Shown: positions 11,891-24,520, counted from the first letter of the stretch. The stretch: DNA of 64,000 nt from Vitellaria paradoxa (GCA_019916065.1 CM034241.1:20661541-20725540), one strand, 5' to 3'. Numbers and translations are program-made. Notes: generated by a model from the sequence alone, not told the origin.

Positions 11891-13919
11891 CCTTGTGACA
11901 CATAGGGAAAGTGTCCAGTATTATTAGGCTCCACACTAAATAACCTCATGACCATATTAGTTTAAGGGAGCAAACAATAGATTTCTACAGCATGTTAAAA
12001 AAGCATGGACACATGAGACATGAATCAAGAACAAAAGTACAAATGATGACATTTAGATTCTCATGTAAGCCATATGGATAGGTTTTTAATTTCCAATAAT
12101 TGTTTGAAATTGAATTTTGAGTTTAACAATGGCAGCTAACTCTCTATTATAGAATTTTCTTTGAACATAGAACTCTTCCAACCCTTAACTGAGACTTCCA
12201 CTTGAATGTTTATGCCAAGTCCTTTTTTGAATTATTCAAATTGATTGTTTGCCCTAGACATCATCATTAACCTCATGCCAGCAGAGTTTTTTTTTTTCTT
12301 TTTTTTTTTTTACGGAGCATTTAAGCACAATTTGTGCAAAAACTCACAGTCTCAAACCGTGGTGGATGTTTGGCTTAAAAACGCCATACCATATGGCGGT
12401 TATCTTGCTCAAACAATTAATCTCTGACTAAAATGAGTGAAGGGCGGTTCACAGAAGAAATGCCATATCAGATGGCAATTTTTGGAGACCCATGAACCAC
12501 AACAAACTTTGAGCAAAGTGGATCAGAGATGTATATATATATACTTACGCGCCTCTATATTATGGAATGATTGGTTTTTACCATTTCAAGGTGCATTAAT
12601 TTTCATTGGGATGCAAAAAAAAGTAAAATAAATTTATAATAATATTTTGCAGGGTATATGGAAACTAACGTCGAAGGAGGTGGACCTATAAAATGTGAAC
12701 ATGTGCTATGTGGGCGGCAGCCACAGCTTGCTGATTTTATAGGTATAATAAAATGTTTGAAGAGTTTTTTTTTTCCTTTTTTTTCTATTTTTTATTTTAA
12801 AATTTAAGTAAATACTAATACTTTTTTAAGTATGCATTTGAACTGTTAAATTTGAATTAAAATTTTCAGTTTTCTCTAATTTTTTTAATTTTTATACATA
12901 AAAAAATTTAACTTTCTCCAATTTTTTACACTTTTTGAGAAATACACCAAACACTCAACAATCTAAAATTTCTTTATTTTTATTTTTTTCCAAAATTTGA
13001 CACTCCAAACAGACACTAAGTGTGCCTTTGGAGTGCTAAATTTGGCAAAAAAATCTTGAACTTTCTCTAGTTTTTTTCAACTTTCTTGACATTAAATCAG
13101 GGAGTGAAAGAACAATAATAGTTTTTCTTGGAAAAAGAAAGTTACCATTAATCGAATTAATATTAATTATTTTTTTTGGTAATTAGAATTAATATTAATA
13201 TTTATTGATATTAATATTTTTGTGATAGAATTAATATTAATTAACTAGTGAATATACATTTGTTTTATAATTTCTAAATTTAACCAGAGTTTTAACAATG
13301 CAAAAGTTTACGAGAGATATTTTCTATCACAAAAAATATAATTAGTATTATATTTCATTATTTACGAACTTCATAATTTTATTTGTTATATTTATTGATA
13401 TTATTTAACAAATTATTCAATAGTACAATAAAGAAATGCACTTCCTTCTAAAAAAAAAACAGCGTAATTCAATTCTTATAAGTATTTTTATATCTAAATA
13501 TTTTGAATTAATATTAATTTATTTATAAAAATTAAATTAATGTTTATTTTATAATAAAACTAAAATATTTAAAATATCTTAATAATTCTACTTTCAAAAT
13601 CAAGAAGCATCACCTGCCCCTCCTTTAAGTTCAAGTGGCGTCGCGAAGTCAAACGGAAAAATTGATCATTGTATGTTACGTGTCAACTTTTAAATGTTTG
13701 AAAATTATTTTGGTACGATAATAAAAAATTACGACAAATCCTGGAGAAAAGCTAATGAAGGTAGTAACATCAATTGACTTAGCTTCTACACAGGGTCCAC
13801 ATCGTGAACCGAAATTGGTGGGGGTGAGTGCAGTGATAATTTGTCAAAGATAAAAAAGAAAAAGCTACAGCCCCATAAATAAGAGGCCACCCGCCGTGTT
13901 GTAAGAGCGACACACAGCA

Positions 13920-14086
13920 GGCTTGTTTGGTATGTAATTATTTGTTGAAAATTTTTGAAAATCTCTATAAATCTCTGTTAATTTTATATCACATCAACTT
14001 TTTTCTCTCACTGCACGTATTACGAACTCTTTACAAACCACAATTTATCTCAATTTATCTCATTTTTTTTTACTCCAAACAAACCC
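13920..14086. mobile_element. Candidate MITE with GTTTGG-type ends
   Basis: A 167-bp AT-rich block begins GGCTTGTTTGGTAT and its far end on the minus strand reads GGGTTTGTTTGGAGT, giving imperfect terminal inverted repeats of about 12 bp. It has no coding capacity. No clear target duplication is visible, so the call rests on the end symmetry only. Confidence 0.35.
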
Positions 14087-14990
14087 AACATAACAAGGGA
14101 CCCATGAGAGGGCTGCTGTCGACAGCGCCGACAACCAACTTCACATCTGTTACACAGACATTTATGAACCTCGTGGCTCTATCTCAACCACAACCACTTC
14201 GCATAGAAATTAACGCTCCAGATTAAGCTCTCGTTTGGAATATTAAAATTCATCAAAATATATTAATTTTAATTAATTTTTTATATTTTTTCAATTAAAT
14301 TTTTTTACATATCATCTTTATGTTATATTTTTCTATATTTATTGTACTTTTTGACTAATTTTTTGTCAACTAAACACACTATAAATATGATAATTTTTGT
14401 GAAGTTTGGATGGCAAAAAAAAAAAAAAGAAAAAAAAGTATAATAAAAATACAAAAATCTAATGTAAAATAATATGTGACAAAATTTAATTGAAAGAAAG
14501 TACAAAGTAATTAGTAAAAATTAATAAATTTTGGTTTATTTTAGTAAACTAAACATCCTTTTAATTTATCTATTTTTTTGTATTATTATAGACAAAACAC
14601 AAAGAGTATTTGGGATCCATTTGCCACAACAAAAAATTCTGAAAAATACTGAAATCTCTGAAAACATATGAAAATCTCTAAAATTCTCTAGTTTATTTTA
14701 CACTCCTCATATTTCATGAAATTTTTATAAATATATATATATATCTACATATTTTAATAAATTTTTACAAACTCTAATAAATTTTTCATAAACCTCAATA
14801 AAATTTCACAAGTCTCAATAACCTTTCTACAAATCTCAAAATTTTTTTAACCACTTCCAATAAATTTTGACATAAAACCATTTTGACAGAACTGAAAAAT
14901 CATTCGAATGGTTTTTTCTCCAAAAAGTTAATGTAACTGTCAAAAAATTTTATTATTCATATTTAAAAAAATGTGGTTTGGTAGTTACAC
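14087..14990. other. AT-rich non-coding stretch
   Basis: A short less-AT-rich piece (about 14100-14225) carries an open frame of some 40 codons from ATG 14104 with no recognised family. The rest is AT-rich DNA with A/T homopolymers and repeated short phrases such as AAATTTT-CATAAA and TCTCAATAA, typical of decayed non-autonomous repeats. Confidence 0.45.
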
Positions 14991-15266
14991 ACCAAACGCC
15001 AAAAGGTTTTTCAAACCACAATTTTTTTTGTTTTTTGTTATTTTTCACCGTGCCAAACAGACCCTTACTGTGTTTTTGAAAATAGTAGTCAACACAGATT
15101 ATTTAGCTTGTATTTGAGAAAAATAACACCAAATGCCAAAAGGTTTTTCAAACCACAAGTTTTGTTGCTTTTTATTATTTTTTACCGTGCCAAACAGATC
15201 TTTACTGTGTTTTTGAGAAAATTAGTCAACACAAAGATTATTTAGCTTGTATTTGAGAAAAATAAC
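14991..15266. repeat. Tandem direct duplication, period about 137 bp
   Basis: Unit 1 (14991-15127) and unit 2 (15128-15266) share ordered blocks: CCAAAAGGTTTTTCAAACCA, ACCGTGCCAAACAGA, TTACTGTGTTTTTGA, GTCAACACA and TTATTTAGCTTGTATTTGAG. They differ by scattered substitutions and small indels. The unit has no coding capacity and looks like part of a MITE (phrases like GCCAAACAGA are common in MITE ends). Confidence 0.88.
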
Positions 15267-15959
15267 TAGAAGTTGAGCTTCTAACTATTTAATTTTGTAT
15301 TTTTTTAACAATCGAATTTATTTCTTTTACTTTTCAAAAGTGTTATAAAATATAAAAAGTAGAAGTGTCAAATTAACAAAAAGTTAAAAAATTAACTTCA
15401 GCTAGAAAAAGAATTAGATGGCATTTGGTTAATTTTTTTAATTTATAATTTTCTATTTTAAACTTATTTTTCAATTTATACTTTAAAAAATAAGAAAAAT
15501 AGTTCAAAACGTATTTGATTACTTGTGTTTTCAAAATTTGTTTTAGAAAATAGAAAATAAGTTTATACATGAAATGAAAAATGACAAAAAAATATTTTGA
15601 TCGTTTTTAATCTAAAAAGAAAATAAAATATTTTTTTTTCTTTGTTTTGAAATTTTTAAAACATAAAATACATAAAACAAAAATAGAAAACATAAAAATA
15701 AACTAAAAGTCACCTTAATTTTTTGCTTTCCAAACTAAGCCTTAATGAAGTCTCAAATTTAATAAAATTTTATAATTTTTTTATTAATACTCAACTTTTC
15801 ATAACTACAAATACTTTTAATGAAAATAAAAGAAATTTTTAAGTACTGCACATTTTAGTATTCTTTAAATGCCTTTTTTAACCACTTGCTACAAATTATT
15901 TGCTTAAATGCCATTCAAAACTAATCATCTAATATTTTTATTTTTAAATTTGTTTGGTA
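15267..15959. other. AT-rich non-coding stretch
   Basis: Very AT-rich sequence with no supported gene. Phrases such as GGCATTTGGTTAATTTTT (about 15420) and CTTTCCAAACTAAGCC (about 15727) suggest another decayed MITE, but I cannot fix its ends. Confidence 0.4.
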
Positions 15960-17987
15960 ATTAATATATGGACATTCTAAGTCTTTGTACAATTTCATCC
16001 CACCAGGATGATTACAAATCTCGAGTGACAAAACTCTTGAACCACCATTCTCTAAAATTTATTCGTATCAAGTACAAACTCATAATGTTTTAAATTTTAC
16101 ATATCCATTCGATGACATACTACAACCTCTAGCCATTTAATCAGCAAACTAGTGACACTATATTGTCTAAAAAAATTAATCTCGCTATTAGACCTTAATA
16201 ACTCTAATCTATAATATCAGTGTTATTCATAATAACCCAAACTCGAGAAAATTAGTTCACTTTTATTGTCCAAGGCATTTTAAAATCATTAACATTCTTT
16301 TAATTACTTTACTGGAAGCAAACTATTATGGATGCTGAACTCTGCGACTTCTTACGTAGTGAATTAGCTACTAGTTTGGCACCATTAGAATAACACTAAA
16401 TATTAAAGTATAATTGGCTAAGCATTCCATTCAATTATAATGTCTCACAATTAAATTACGTGATGTATATAACTACTTTTAAATTCTGATGATGCAAGCA
16501 CACCCTAATCCTTTCACTATTCCATTAATGCTGTCAAGGGTTCAATCGCCTCAACCTATACCACCATCTAATTTTTCCGTATTAGAACAAAACCAAAACT
16601 TTCATGTGAAGTATCACAACATATTATGTAACTCATCCACAATTTAAAAATGACTAACATCAGAACCTCATCCAATCGACGCTTCGGCCCATTAAAATGT
16701 CCTTGCAAGTTTTACTCTATACAATTTAAGTTTCTTCCAAATTAATTGAATCAATGAACCTTCTCACTGAGAGGAATCCTAAATAAAACGGTTATAATGA
16801 CCTACGGACTCGCAAAACTTTGGATATCAATCCTAAACCTCAGCTGAGCTCAACAAAAATTTATCGTAATACTTCAACATAAAACTACCTAAGCTTAAAA
16901 CTTTACCTCGAATAATCAAAGCCTAAACTTACTCTTTTTAATGCACACTAGTCAACAATTTGTCAAATTTAACAAATAATGCTCATCCCCAATTATTACC
17001 GAATTTGATAACCTTGTCCACATCAACTCCCAAATTTCCATGTTACCACTTAACCAAAATTTTATGATGCTTTCACAGCTAAATACTATATTAAACAAAA
17101 CCATAGGATAACAATTCATCAAATTAAATTTTGAACTTTCTTAACTTAACTTATGCTATATGACTTGGCGTAACAGAAATATGAAAGGCACATGACATAA
17201 GTTCCATGAAAAAGGCGATCTTCCACTAAGAAGGTAACCCTCGCTACTTTTAAGGAAACACATCCACAAGTTTATAACTTATCCCTAAGAGATAATATCA
17301 AGACTCTTTCTCATTCAACATTAAATTGACCATCAGAATAAAAACTCTTTTAACGCACTTAAGATTATCTAACAAAGAAAATAACATGTCTCCATCCTCA
17401 ACCCAAGCTTGAACTACGGTGTCTTTAAGGAAAACGATCGTCACTAATCTACAGTAGCAAAGAATTATCACATAGTAAGTGGATAGCCTACCTATTCCTA
17501 CTTTTATATCAATTTTATTTACTAAGTAAAACTCTAATATCGTTCAACAACTATCCTCATTTAATAATGGAATATACTCTCGATAGATCTGAGTCACTAA
17601 CTTAGGCCCTTTAAGCTTATCAAATTTTGAATTCAAAATCCCTATAATTTTCACAATCTTTTCTAATTATCAATCCCGATATAAGGACCATTATTAGAAA
17701 ACCTCGTAAATCTTATATCTAGGCCCATCAGACCGTTATCAATCGCCCAAAATTACTATTAATTACGATGTTTCACAAAATTTTATATCGTTCACCAACA
17801 ATGTCACTGTTTTTGGCAAAACTTTGATCCCAGCCAAATCCACAACCAACCATAGTACAAAACACCATAATCCTTAATCTTAAACTCATGAAATAAACAC
17901 TAGGAAATTAGTAAGAGACAACAGAAACATGTAAGTCTCACAACCAAAGGCCTAAAGTATTCACAGCCTAGTGCTCTGATACCATTT
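15960..17987 (-). mobile_element. Decayed internal region of a minus-strand gypsy element
   Basis: This lies on the internal side of the PBS that adjoins the LTR at 17988-20209. No frame longer than about 60 codons survives on either strand, so any gag or pol has been lost to mutation, or the element never coded (LARD-like). The left boundary is approximate, placed where the extremely AT-rich DNA changes to a more mixed composition. I find no second LTR to the left. Confidence 0.4.
17973..17984 (-). other. Primer-binding site (tRNA-Met type) of the minus-strand gypsy element
   Basis: On the minus strand this reads TGGTATCAGAGC, the standard plant initiator-Met PBS, three bases after the LTR terminus. 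It fixes the orientation (minus) and shows that the adjoining segment is a 5' LTR. Confidence 0.92.
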
Positions 17988-20209
17988 TGTCGTGCCTCTA
18001 ACTTAGTTGTTCGGGGCAGACGATATGAGAATATGAGAATTGATTAAAATTGATTAAAACCTAGCCCAAGTTAAGTTAATATCATAAACATCAATTTAAA
18101 TATTCATAATTGTCCCTCATTCTCATATAAAAATAATATTAAAGAATATTACTAATAATTGAACAAGGATATAGTCTAGTTCAATGCCATCTTGAGGACA
18201 GCCTCCAAGACCTACACGACCGGTATAAGTATTATAATCATATTTATATCTTATCTTTCAAGGTTATAATATCATGAATGTAAACATTAGACCCATATTC
18301 AGGGTCACACAATCCATAATATTAATAGTTTAGCTCCTGGTGAAGAAAAATAAACACAACTATCATTATCAATAGTTAAAACTGGACTTAGGCTACTCAA
18401 ACCTAAGCTGCCTATGTATCTCACCTCAGGAATTAGGTCACCATACTTCCTAACTTTATTATTCAATACTCACAACTCAACTCTTCATCAAGAAATCACA
18501 TATTAAACATCATTATAATTAATAACCTCAGGATATCAACACACAACAACAATATATGCAATCTCATGCAATAGGAAATGATGGAATGCAATGTCAATGC
18601 ATATTCTCTAGTCTCCATCTACCCTTAACCTTATCTTGGGATGGGTGACACTTAGCAAAGCATGCAGAGCCACCAACTGCACTATTTAATGCTTACAACG
18701 AATAATAATCTCAATGCATAACCCGAGAGGGAACCATGTTACACTCCCCATCAGTGTAAGACTTAGGGGAATCAAATTACACCCCCTAACCCTTCTGCTA
18801 GGGAACTGAGTTACACCCCTAGTCAAGCATTTGCTTAACTCAAGCAGGGTCTGGCTACAGTTCGGAAAAAAATCTCATAACAACATCATCTCAAGATTAA
18901 TGTCCCAATTCCAATGACTAATTTCTAGTCATATATGTCGAATAGGGATCATTTGGTATTTTCAAAATCTCATTTTAACATTTATCTTAAAATAAATGAT
19001 TCCATCCATATACGTGACTCGTGCCTCGGCACGTAAACAACATCAACATGACACTCTCGGCCAATCAATAATCATAATATCAGCAGGATGATGAAACCCC
19101 TGACTTATGCACATGATATGCTCAATCATATAAAATAAACAATAACATCTCAACGTTACAATAAAAGTATGCTGTGCTCAATCATCTATAGTGTCATTTT
19201 ATAGTCTCAACATGTGCATAATCTTAACATATATCTATCATATATAGTGTACTATTCAAACTGGGCCAAAAAGACCTCAAACCGGGTCAAAAAGGCCTTC
19301 CTGTGGGAAGGGTGCTTAAAGGATGCGGGAAAAGTGCTAGAAGTCTAAAACACCCAGGAAGGGTGTGGGACTGCCGCTTTGAGTTACAGGAAGATGTCGA
19401 GAGCATCCCAGCCAAGTAGGAAGCTCACGGGAAGTCCTTAGGAAGCCCATTCTCGTGACCTGTAATTTGCAACACAGATTTGAGCTACTGCGAGCTTGAT
19501 CTGGCATGCAAAATACCCAAATCTGAGCACTTGGAGCCCAAAACTGGAACCACAACTAACAACAACATATATCTTAATATTATGCAATGAAACTTAAGGA
19601 TGAACAAGATTGAGCATGTATATACAAACTACAAATAGTATATACACATATATATGCACATATATCACCATTCATCAAAATCATCACTATATATATCAAA
19701 CTACTCTAAATTAATCCCTTATTCTCAAAATAAACATGAAATCATCCAACATACCTTGGATTTGAAGAAAAGATGAAGAAATCCTAAAGCTTCAAAACTT
19801 GTCTCCGCTATATCATTCACCTCAGACAAAATCACCATGATCTGACAATGCCACTGCGATTATGATGTCAAAAATATCAAAGTTTGACTATCTTCGACCT
19901 CTAGCCTTCACTTTTTCTTTCTCGCTTCTCCCTCCTCTCTCTCTTTTCCTTTCTCCCCCTCTCGTTTGCTGGTTCCCAAAATGAAGAAAAGAAAAGAATA
20001 AGAAGAGAAAGGGAGAAAAGAAAAGAAAAAGAGAAGGGGAAGGAAAATGGATTGGACCCCAAGCCCACTAACTACTCCAAGCCAAACTCTGGCATAGAAA
20101 AATAAAATAAACATAACAAACTGGACCAAACCTCATGTCCAAATATTTCAATTAATTTGTTTTTCCAAAATCCCAAATAATTAGATAAAATAAAATACTA
20201 GGTGTTACA
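17988..20209 (-). repeat. 5' LTR of a minus-strand Ty3/gypsy element
   Basis: Read on the minus strand this 2222-bp LTR begins TGTAACACCTAG and ends GGCACGACA, directly followed by the PBS. The canonical TG...CA termini, the PBS and the length suit a chromovirus-like gypsy element. It is a different family from the LTRs at 7250 and 60533, despite a similar start. Its right end abuts a copia LTR fragment at base 20210, so it was inserted into that LTR. The matching left part of the copia LTR is not found on the other side, which implies a later deletion. Confidence 0.85.
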
Positions 20210-20265
20210 ATTAGAATTAAGAAGCTATCCAATTCCAGTTGTACCTCCCTCTAAATTCTAGGAAC
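20210..20265 (-). repeat. Left fragment of a copia LTR split by the Athila insertion
   Basis: The 56 bases match 48235-48290 of the intact copia LTR (shared phrase AGAATTAAGAAGCTATCCAA). After the 21-kb Athila insertion the same LTR resumes at 41557. The last five bases, GGAAC (20261-20265), are the Athila target duplication. Confidence 0.88.
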
Positions 20266-21769
20266 TGATTGGACATCAATTGTTACATATTTATATATTC
20301 AAATTACACTTGCACACATCATAAAAAGATATAAAATCTATGTTTTGTGCAGATTCCATCTCCATATATCCAAAGTGAAATATGTATTGATTTTCATCAC
20401 AAAAACAAGAAATTAAGCTACATTGAGGATGTTGAGAAGAAAGCATGCTGCACAACACATCAAAGGATTGAAGCTATTTCAGAAGAAGAAGAAAATTCAG
20501 TTGAAATCAATGCAAAGAGATCAGAATCACTATTCTGGAAATTTCTGCAGCAGATGATCATATTCGAATATGGTTTTACTGTATTCGAATATAAGCTTCT
20601 TCACAGCAACGAATTCAATGTGACCCCAACTTCTCCATGTGATGTAACCTGCAATCCAGGGAGGGCAAATCAGTAAAAAAATATAGGAGAAAGAAGGAGC
20701 CATCATGAGGGCTACATTCGGTTAGAGGAGAGAGAAGGAAGAGAGAGGTGGAGAAAGAGAGACACGCAAGAAAGCAGAGGGAGTCGGGGAAGAGAAATTC
20801 AGTTTTTGTAGAGAGAGTTTTGGAGAGAAATATTATTGAGAGTTCATAGTTTTACATTTTAATTTCAATTCGGCATTGGAGTTTTTGAGATTTACATTTT
20901 GAATTCATTTCAATTTCTGTAATCAGATTTTCAATTCTAAATCCATTAAACTTTCATTTTTAGGTTGAAATGTCTTCAATTCAGATTTTCATTTCTGTTT
21001 TTCTTCTTTTTAATATGCTCGACTAAGTCTTCTTGGGCCAAGGCAAGGGTAATGCCCTTCCAATGAATCTCAAGTGGCCGAACTTCATGGATTTACTTTG
21101 AGTTCTTATGATTATCAAGTTAATTTGCTGCTGGGTGTCTTAGAACTCATTGATTCAAGACCCGATTAATCCAAATTTGTATATCCTATTGATGAGTTCA
21201 TAGGTGTTGCTTAACTTAGAACTCTCATAACATTGTTGTATGTGGGTTGCTAGAATTAGAACTCCTATTGTCCTTAAAATAGGTTATGCACAATGAGTGT
21301 TTAATCCATGGTTTGTTTTAATTGAAATTAATTTTCTCAAAAATCAGCACAAATTGATTTGGTAATTTACAAACTCTTGGCACTTGAAATTCATTCGGAT
21401 TGGTATTAAACTTGTCTTGCTCAACCTTTTTATCACTTAATCCTTTAGTTTAAATTTATTTTGCTTTTGGAAAACTAGTTCAAAACCATCAACCAACCAA
21501 ATCAGATTTTAATTTTCTGTTTCACATTTTTTGTGAGTTGTATTTTGCCAAATTAATCTCCACTAGAGTCATTCACTTCATTACTCCCTAGATCCCTGTG
21601 GAAATGACCTGGGACTTACCAGTTATTTTGTGCTTCAACCACACCTTGCACTTGGGGGAAACTTGTCTTGATTTACCTCACTTAACATTTTTTTTAAAAT
21701 TTGAATTGATAAACTGAATTTTCATCTGAGCTTTTATTTTGGAGTGAGGTAATTAAGTATGAACAAGCA
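20266..21769 (+). repeat. 5' LTR of the Athila element
   Basis: 1504 bp, starting TGATTGGACATC and ending GAACAAGCA. It carries two copies of the palindrome TATTCGAATA 21 bp apart (20561, 20582), a GA-rich stretch (about 20715-20830) and a TTGCACTTGGGGG phrase near the end that is shared with the inner element's LTR. The reading frame at 20347-20676 is not a known protein and is repeated in broken form in the 3' LTR. Confidence 0.96.
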
Positions 21770-21776
21770 AAATTTT

Positions 21777-21794
21777 TGGCGCCGTTGCCGGGGA
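21777..21794 (+). other. Athila primer-binding site (tRNA-Asp type)
   Basis: TGGCGCCGTTGCCGGGGA starts seven bases after the LTR end. This is the PBS I know from Athila/Cyclops-type elements, attributed to tRNA-Asp. The identical 18-mer recurs in the inner element at 26280. Confidence 0.92.
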
Positions 21795-22242
21795 TCTTTG
21801 AGAAGCAATGGTGTTTTGAGCTTTCGGAGCATTAACTAGCAGTACATCTCACCACCATTTTCAACAACGGAGCTGCTTAACTTGTTGGGTAACTTTGTTC
21901 CATCTCTGTTTCTATTTCTTTTATATTCTTGGTTGTTAGTTTAGTTTTAGAACTGTTTGCATCTGAATCCTGAATTTCTGATTTGAAACTATTTCATCTG
22001 ATATTCGAATACTGCTGCATTTCTCTGCTTTAAGCTGTAGTTGCAATTCTCTGTGAATCAGCAGATGAAATTGTGAAGTTAGGAGGTTAGATTGGAGTTT
22101 TGTTTCAGTCTGAATTTCTGTTTATGCTTTTAAGGTCTGGTAAACTTGTTGGAAACAGATCTGAACTGCATTTCCATCTTCTCATGCTGAATTGATTAAA
22201 TCTGCTGCATCACATTCACAATCTGAATTTTCTGTTGCACAT
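21795..22242 (+). other. Athila 5' leader
   Basis: Untranslated leader between PBS and the first in-frame ATG at 22243. It contains one TATTCGAATA at 22002. The open frame extends upstream to 22192, but only through a TTG, so ATG 22243 is the better start. Confidence 0.7.
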
Positions 22243-23328
22243 ATGGATCTTCCACCACCTGTTCTGCCGGAAGGAAGTGTTCAAGGAGAGAATGACCAAA
22301 TGGATCAAAACATCCTTAGACCTCTCCGGGAATATCTTTATCCAGCTAGACAAACCACTCCATCTTGCATTGTTCTTCCAAATGGACATCAGAATTTTTA
22401 TCTTAAACCTAGAACAATCCAGCTTTTACCAACTTTTCATGGCATGGACTCAGAAAATCCTTGCATGCATATGAAAGAATTTGAAGATGTTTGTGGAACT
22501 TGCATGGATAGGAATGTTAATGAGGACATGGTTAGGCTTAAATTATTTCCATTTTCATTGAAAGATAAGGCAAAAATGTGGTTGAATTCACTTGAGCCTA
22601 GATCAATAGGTACTTGGAGAGACATGCAAACAAAATTTTTGAAGAAGTATTTTCCTGCAAATAGAACTGTAATTCTTCAACAGCAAATAATGAATTTTGT
22701 GTGTAAATCCAATGAAACATTTGCTCAAGCATGGGAAAGATTCAAGGAATTGTTGCAAGCATGTCCACATCATGGTTTTGAATCTTGGAGAATTGTTAAT
22801 TTTTTCCATAATGCATTAACTCAAAATCTGAAAATGTTGGTTGCCACCATGTGTAATGGTGAATTCTATGACAAAACTGCTGAAGAGGCTTTACATTTCT
22901 TGGATGTTTTAGCTGAAAACACTAAACAATGGGAGGTAGTTTCCCAATCTTTTTCTGAATTTTCTGACAGATCAAATGATAGAGGAAAGTTCCATCTCAA
23001 TGAGGCAGATGATGTTGGAGCTAGGTTGGCTGCATTGTCAAGAAAGATTGAATTGATGGAGCAAAAGAAGCAAACATTGAAGGAGAGTGAAGTGAAGTGT
23101 GTGCTGTGTGAAACCGTAAACCACAGGACTGATGATTGCCCAACACTTCTAGCTTTTAAGGAAGTTCTCTATGGTCAAGCAAATCCCACACAAGCTGCAA
23201 GACCCTTCAATCAAAATCAGGGGATGAACACATATTCACAAGGCCATAGTCCATATTCGAATAACTACAACCCTGGCTACAGAAATCATCCAAACCTTTC
23301 TTGGAAAGCAGAAGCACAGAACCAATAA
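22243..23328 (+). CDS. gag: Athila gag (capsid/nucleocapsid), ended by a premature stop
   Basis: Structural protein that packages element RNA. From ATG 22243 there are 361 codons. Residues about 50-195 form the plant retrotransposon gag domain, with landmarks such as LPTFHGMDSENPCMHMKEFE, FPFSLKDKAKMWLNSL, W-R-D-M-Q and AWERFKELLQACPHHG. A CX2CX4HX4C zinc knuckle (C286, C289, H294, C299) with the Athila-like form CVLCETVNHRTDDC follows, then a Q/N/Y/P-rich tail. The frame is cut by TAA at 23326-23328 but continues open in the same frame to 24520, so the stop looks like a single base change (CAA to TAA fits the Q-rich context). I chose ATG 22243 over the upstream TTG. Confidence 0.92.
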   Translation: MDLPPPVLPEGSVQGENDQMDQNILRPLREYLYPARQTTPSCIVLPNGHQNFYLKPRTIQLLPTFHGMDSENPCMHMKEFEDVCGTCMDRNVNEDMVRLKLFPFSLKDKAKMWLNSLEPRSIGTWRDMQTKFLKKYFPANRTVILQQQIMNFVCKSNETFAQAWERFKELLQACPHHGFESWRIVNFFHNALTQNLKMLVATMCNGEFYDKTAEEALHFLDVLAENTKQWEVVSQSFSEFSDRSNDRGKFHLNEADDVGARLAALSRKIELMEQKKQTLKESEVKCVLCETVNHRTDDCPTLLAFKEVLYGQANPTQAARPFNQNQGMNTYSQGHSPYSNNYNPGYRNHPNLSWKAEAQNQ

Positions 23329-24520
23329 TACCAACCTCAACAACCTGTGCAACCCCAACCATTTCCTTCTCAGCCTTTTCAACCTCAGCAGAACACAAAT
23401 TTTTATCAGCCACCTCACAAAAGATCTTTGGAAGACACCTTACAACAATTTATGCAAGGGCAGATTGGAACCAACAATCAGAATTCCAAGTTTCAAGAGC
23501 AGACAAACAGGGCCATGGAAGACATCCGAAGTCAATTGTCAAAGCTAACTCAAGCTTTAACCATCAGAGAATCAGGAAAGCTTCCATCTCAGCCAAGACC
23601 AAATCCTACTAGCCAAGTTCATTTCAGTGAATCATTTTCATCTGCTGCAAATGAAAATCTGGAGCATGTACAAGCTGTTTCAACATTGAGAAGTGGAAAG
23701 CAAATTGTCAAGCCAGATTACAAACCACCTGCTGAAGAAATTGAGGAAGAAAATGAGCAAGAAATAATGAAAAATGAAGAGGAAATGCAGCTAAAACAGA
23801 AACTGGACAGCAGAACAAAAAGTGAACAGAAACAGCAATTTAGCACTTCTGAGAAAGAAATCATGTTTCAGCATGAAGAGCAGGAATTGAAGCAAAATGA
23901 AAGACTAATTGGGGACAGCAAGTTGGACAGCAGAAAACTTGAGGAAAAGCAGAATCTGAGTCAAGAAGGGCAGAAAATTCTGATGCAGCCGAAGGAATAT
24001 TCGAATACCAGCAAGCAACATTCGAATAGCAGTAAGCAGCAAATCAGAATCCAGAGAACAGAGCAGGTAGATTCTGAAAATAAAGAGGAAATTTCTGAGA
24101 ATAAAAAAATTTCTGAGGAAAATCAGTTTGAAAAGAGTGAAAAAGATTTTGAAAATAAAGAGATTTTGAATAAAACCAAGTTGGACAAATCTGAATTTGT
24201 TCCAAAACTTCCATTTCCACAAAGATTGAACAAAGCCAAGAAAGAGAATTTGAATTCTGACATTTATGAATTGTTCAAACAAGTTAGAATCAATATTCCC
24301 TTACTTGATGCAATTAAACAAAATCCATCCTATGAAAAATTTTTGAAAGATTTGTGTACTGTTAAGAGGAAAATGAATGTGAAAGAAAGAGCATTTTTGA
24401 CTGAACAAGTGAGCTCCATATTGCAATTTAAAACTCCTCCCAAATATAAAGATTCAGGCTGCCCCACCATAGCCTGCTTAATTGGGAATCAAATGGTAGA
24501 TCAAGCTTTGCTAGATTTAG
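23329..24520 (+). pseudogene. Athila gag C-terminal region and protease N-terminus, interrupted by nested insertion
   Basis: Same frame as gag, after its premature stop. It starts with a Q/P-rich stretch, then the Athila hallmark STLRSGKQI (about 23680-23706), a long E/K/Q-rich low-complexity segment (about 23735-24190), and a conserved block (about 24195-24450: LPFPQRLNKAKKEN through KERAFLTEQVSSIL). It ends at the start of the aspartic protease (LIGNQMVDQALLDL). The frame breaks at 24520 because the inner element is inserted inside the protease active-site motif. The apparent extension to 24585 is read from the inner LTR and is not element protein. The segment also contains TATTCGAATA at 23998 and a one-mismatch copy at 24019. 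Confidence 0.88.
24516..24520 (+). other. Target-site duplication of the inner element (left)
   Basis: TTTAG here and TTTAG at 32356-32360 flank the inner element. Taking one copy away restores the protease frame, which confirms both boundaries. Confidence 0.95.

Larger units (their letters stand above)
10241..13919. other. AT-rich non-coding stretch with scattered repeat fragments
   Basis: No supported gene. Contents I can point to are a minus-strand open frame of 84 codons at 11152-11406 with no recognised family, an exact A50 run at 11455-11504, a possible copia LTR fragment near 11603, a 11-bp perfect inverted repeat ACCTATAAAAT (12685-12695 with 12733-12743), and an AT-palindrome cluster built from ATTAATATTAAT at about 13150-13250. 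The 13600-13919 part is less AT-rich and has a TATA-like CATAAATAAG near 13875, but no gene follows that I recognise. Confidence 0.45.

Noticed and set aside
20347..20676. 109-codon frame in the Athila 5' LTR
   Set aside because: Part of the LTR; the 3' copy opens in another phase (40209-40403) with no conserved protein.
22192..22242. Upstream extension of gag to 22192
   Set aside because: It relies on a TTG codon; ATG 22243 is the first in-frame ATG and precedes the conserved gag sequence.
23905..24282. 125-codon minus-strand frame, Phe/Leu-rich
   Set aside because: Antisense shadow of the Glu/Lys/Gln-rich gag tail.
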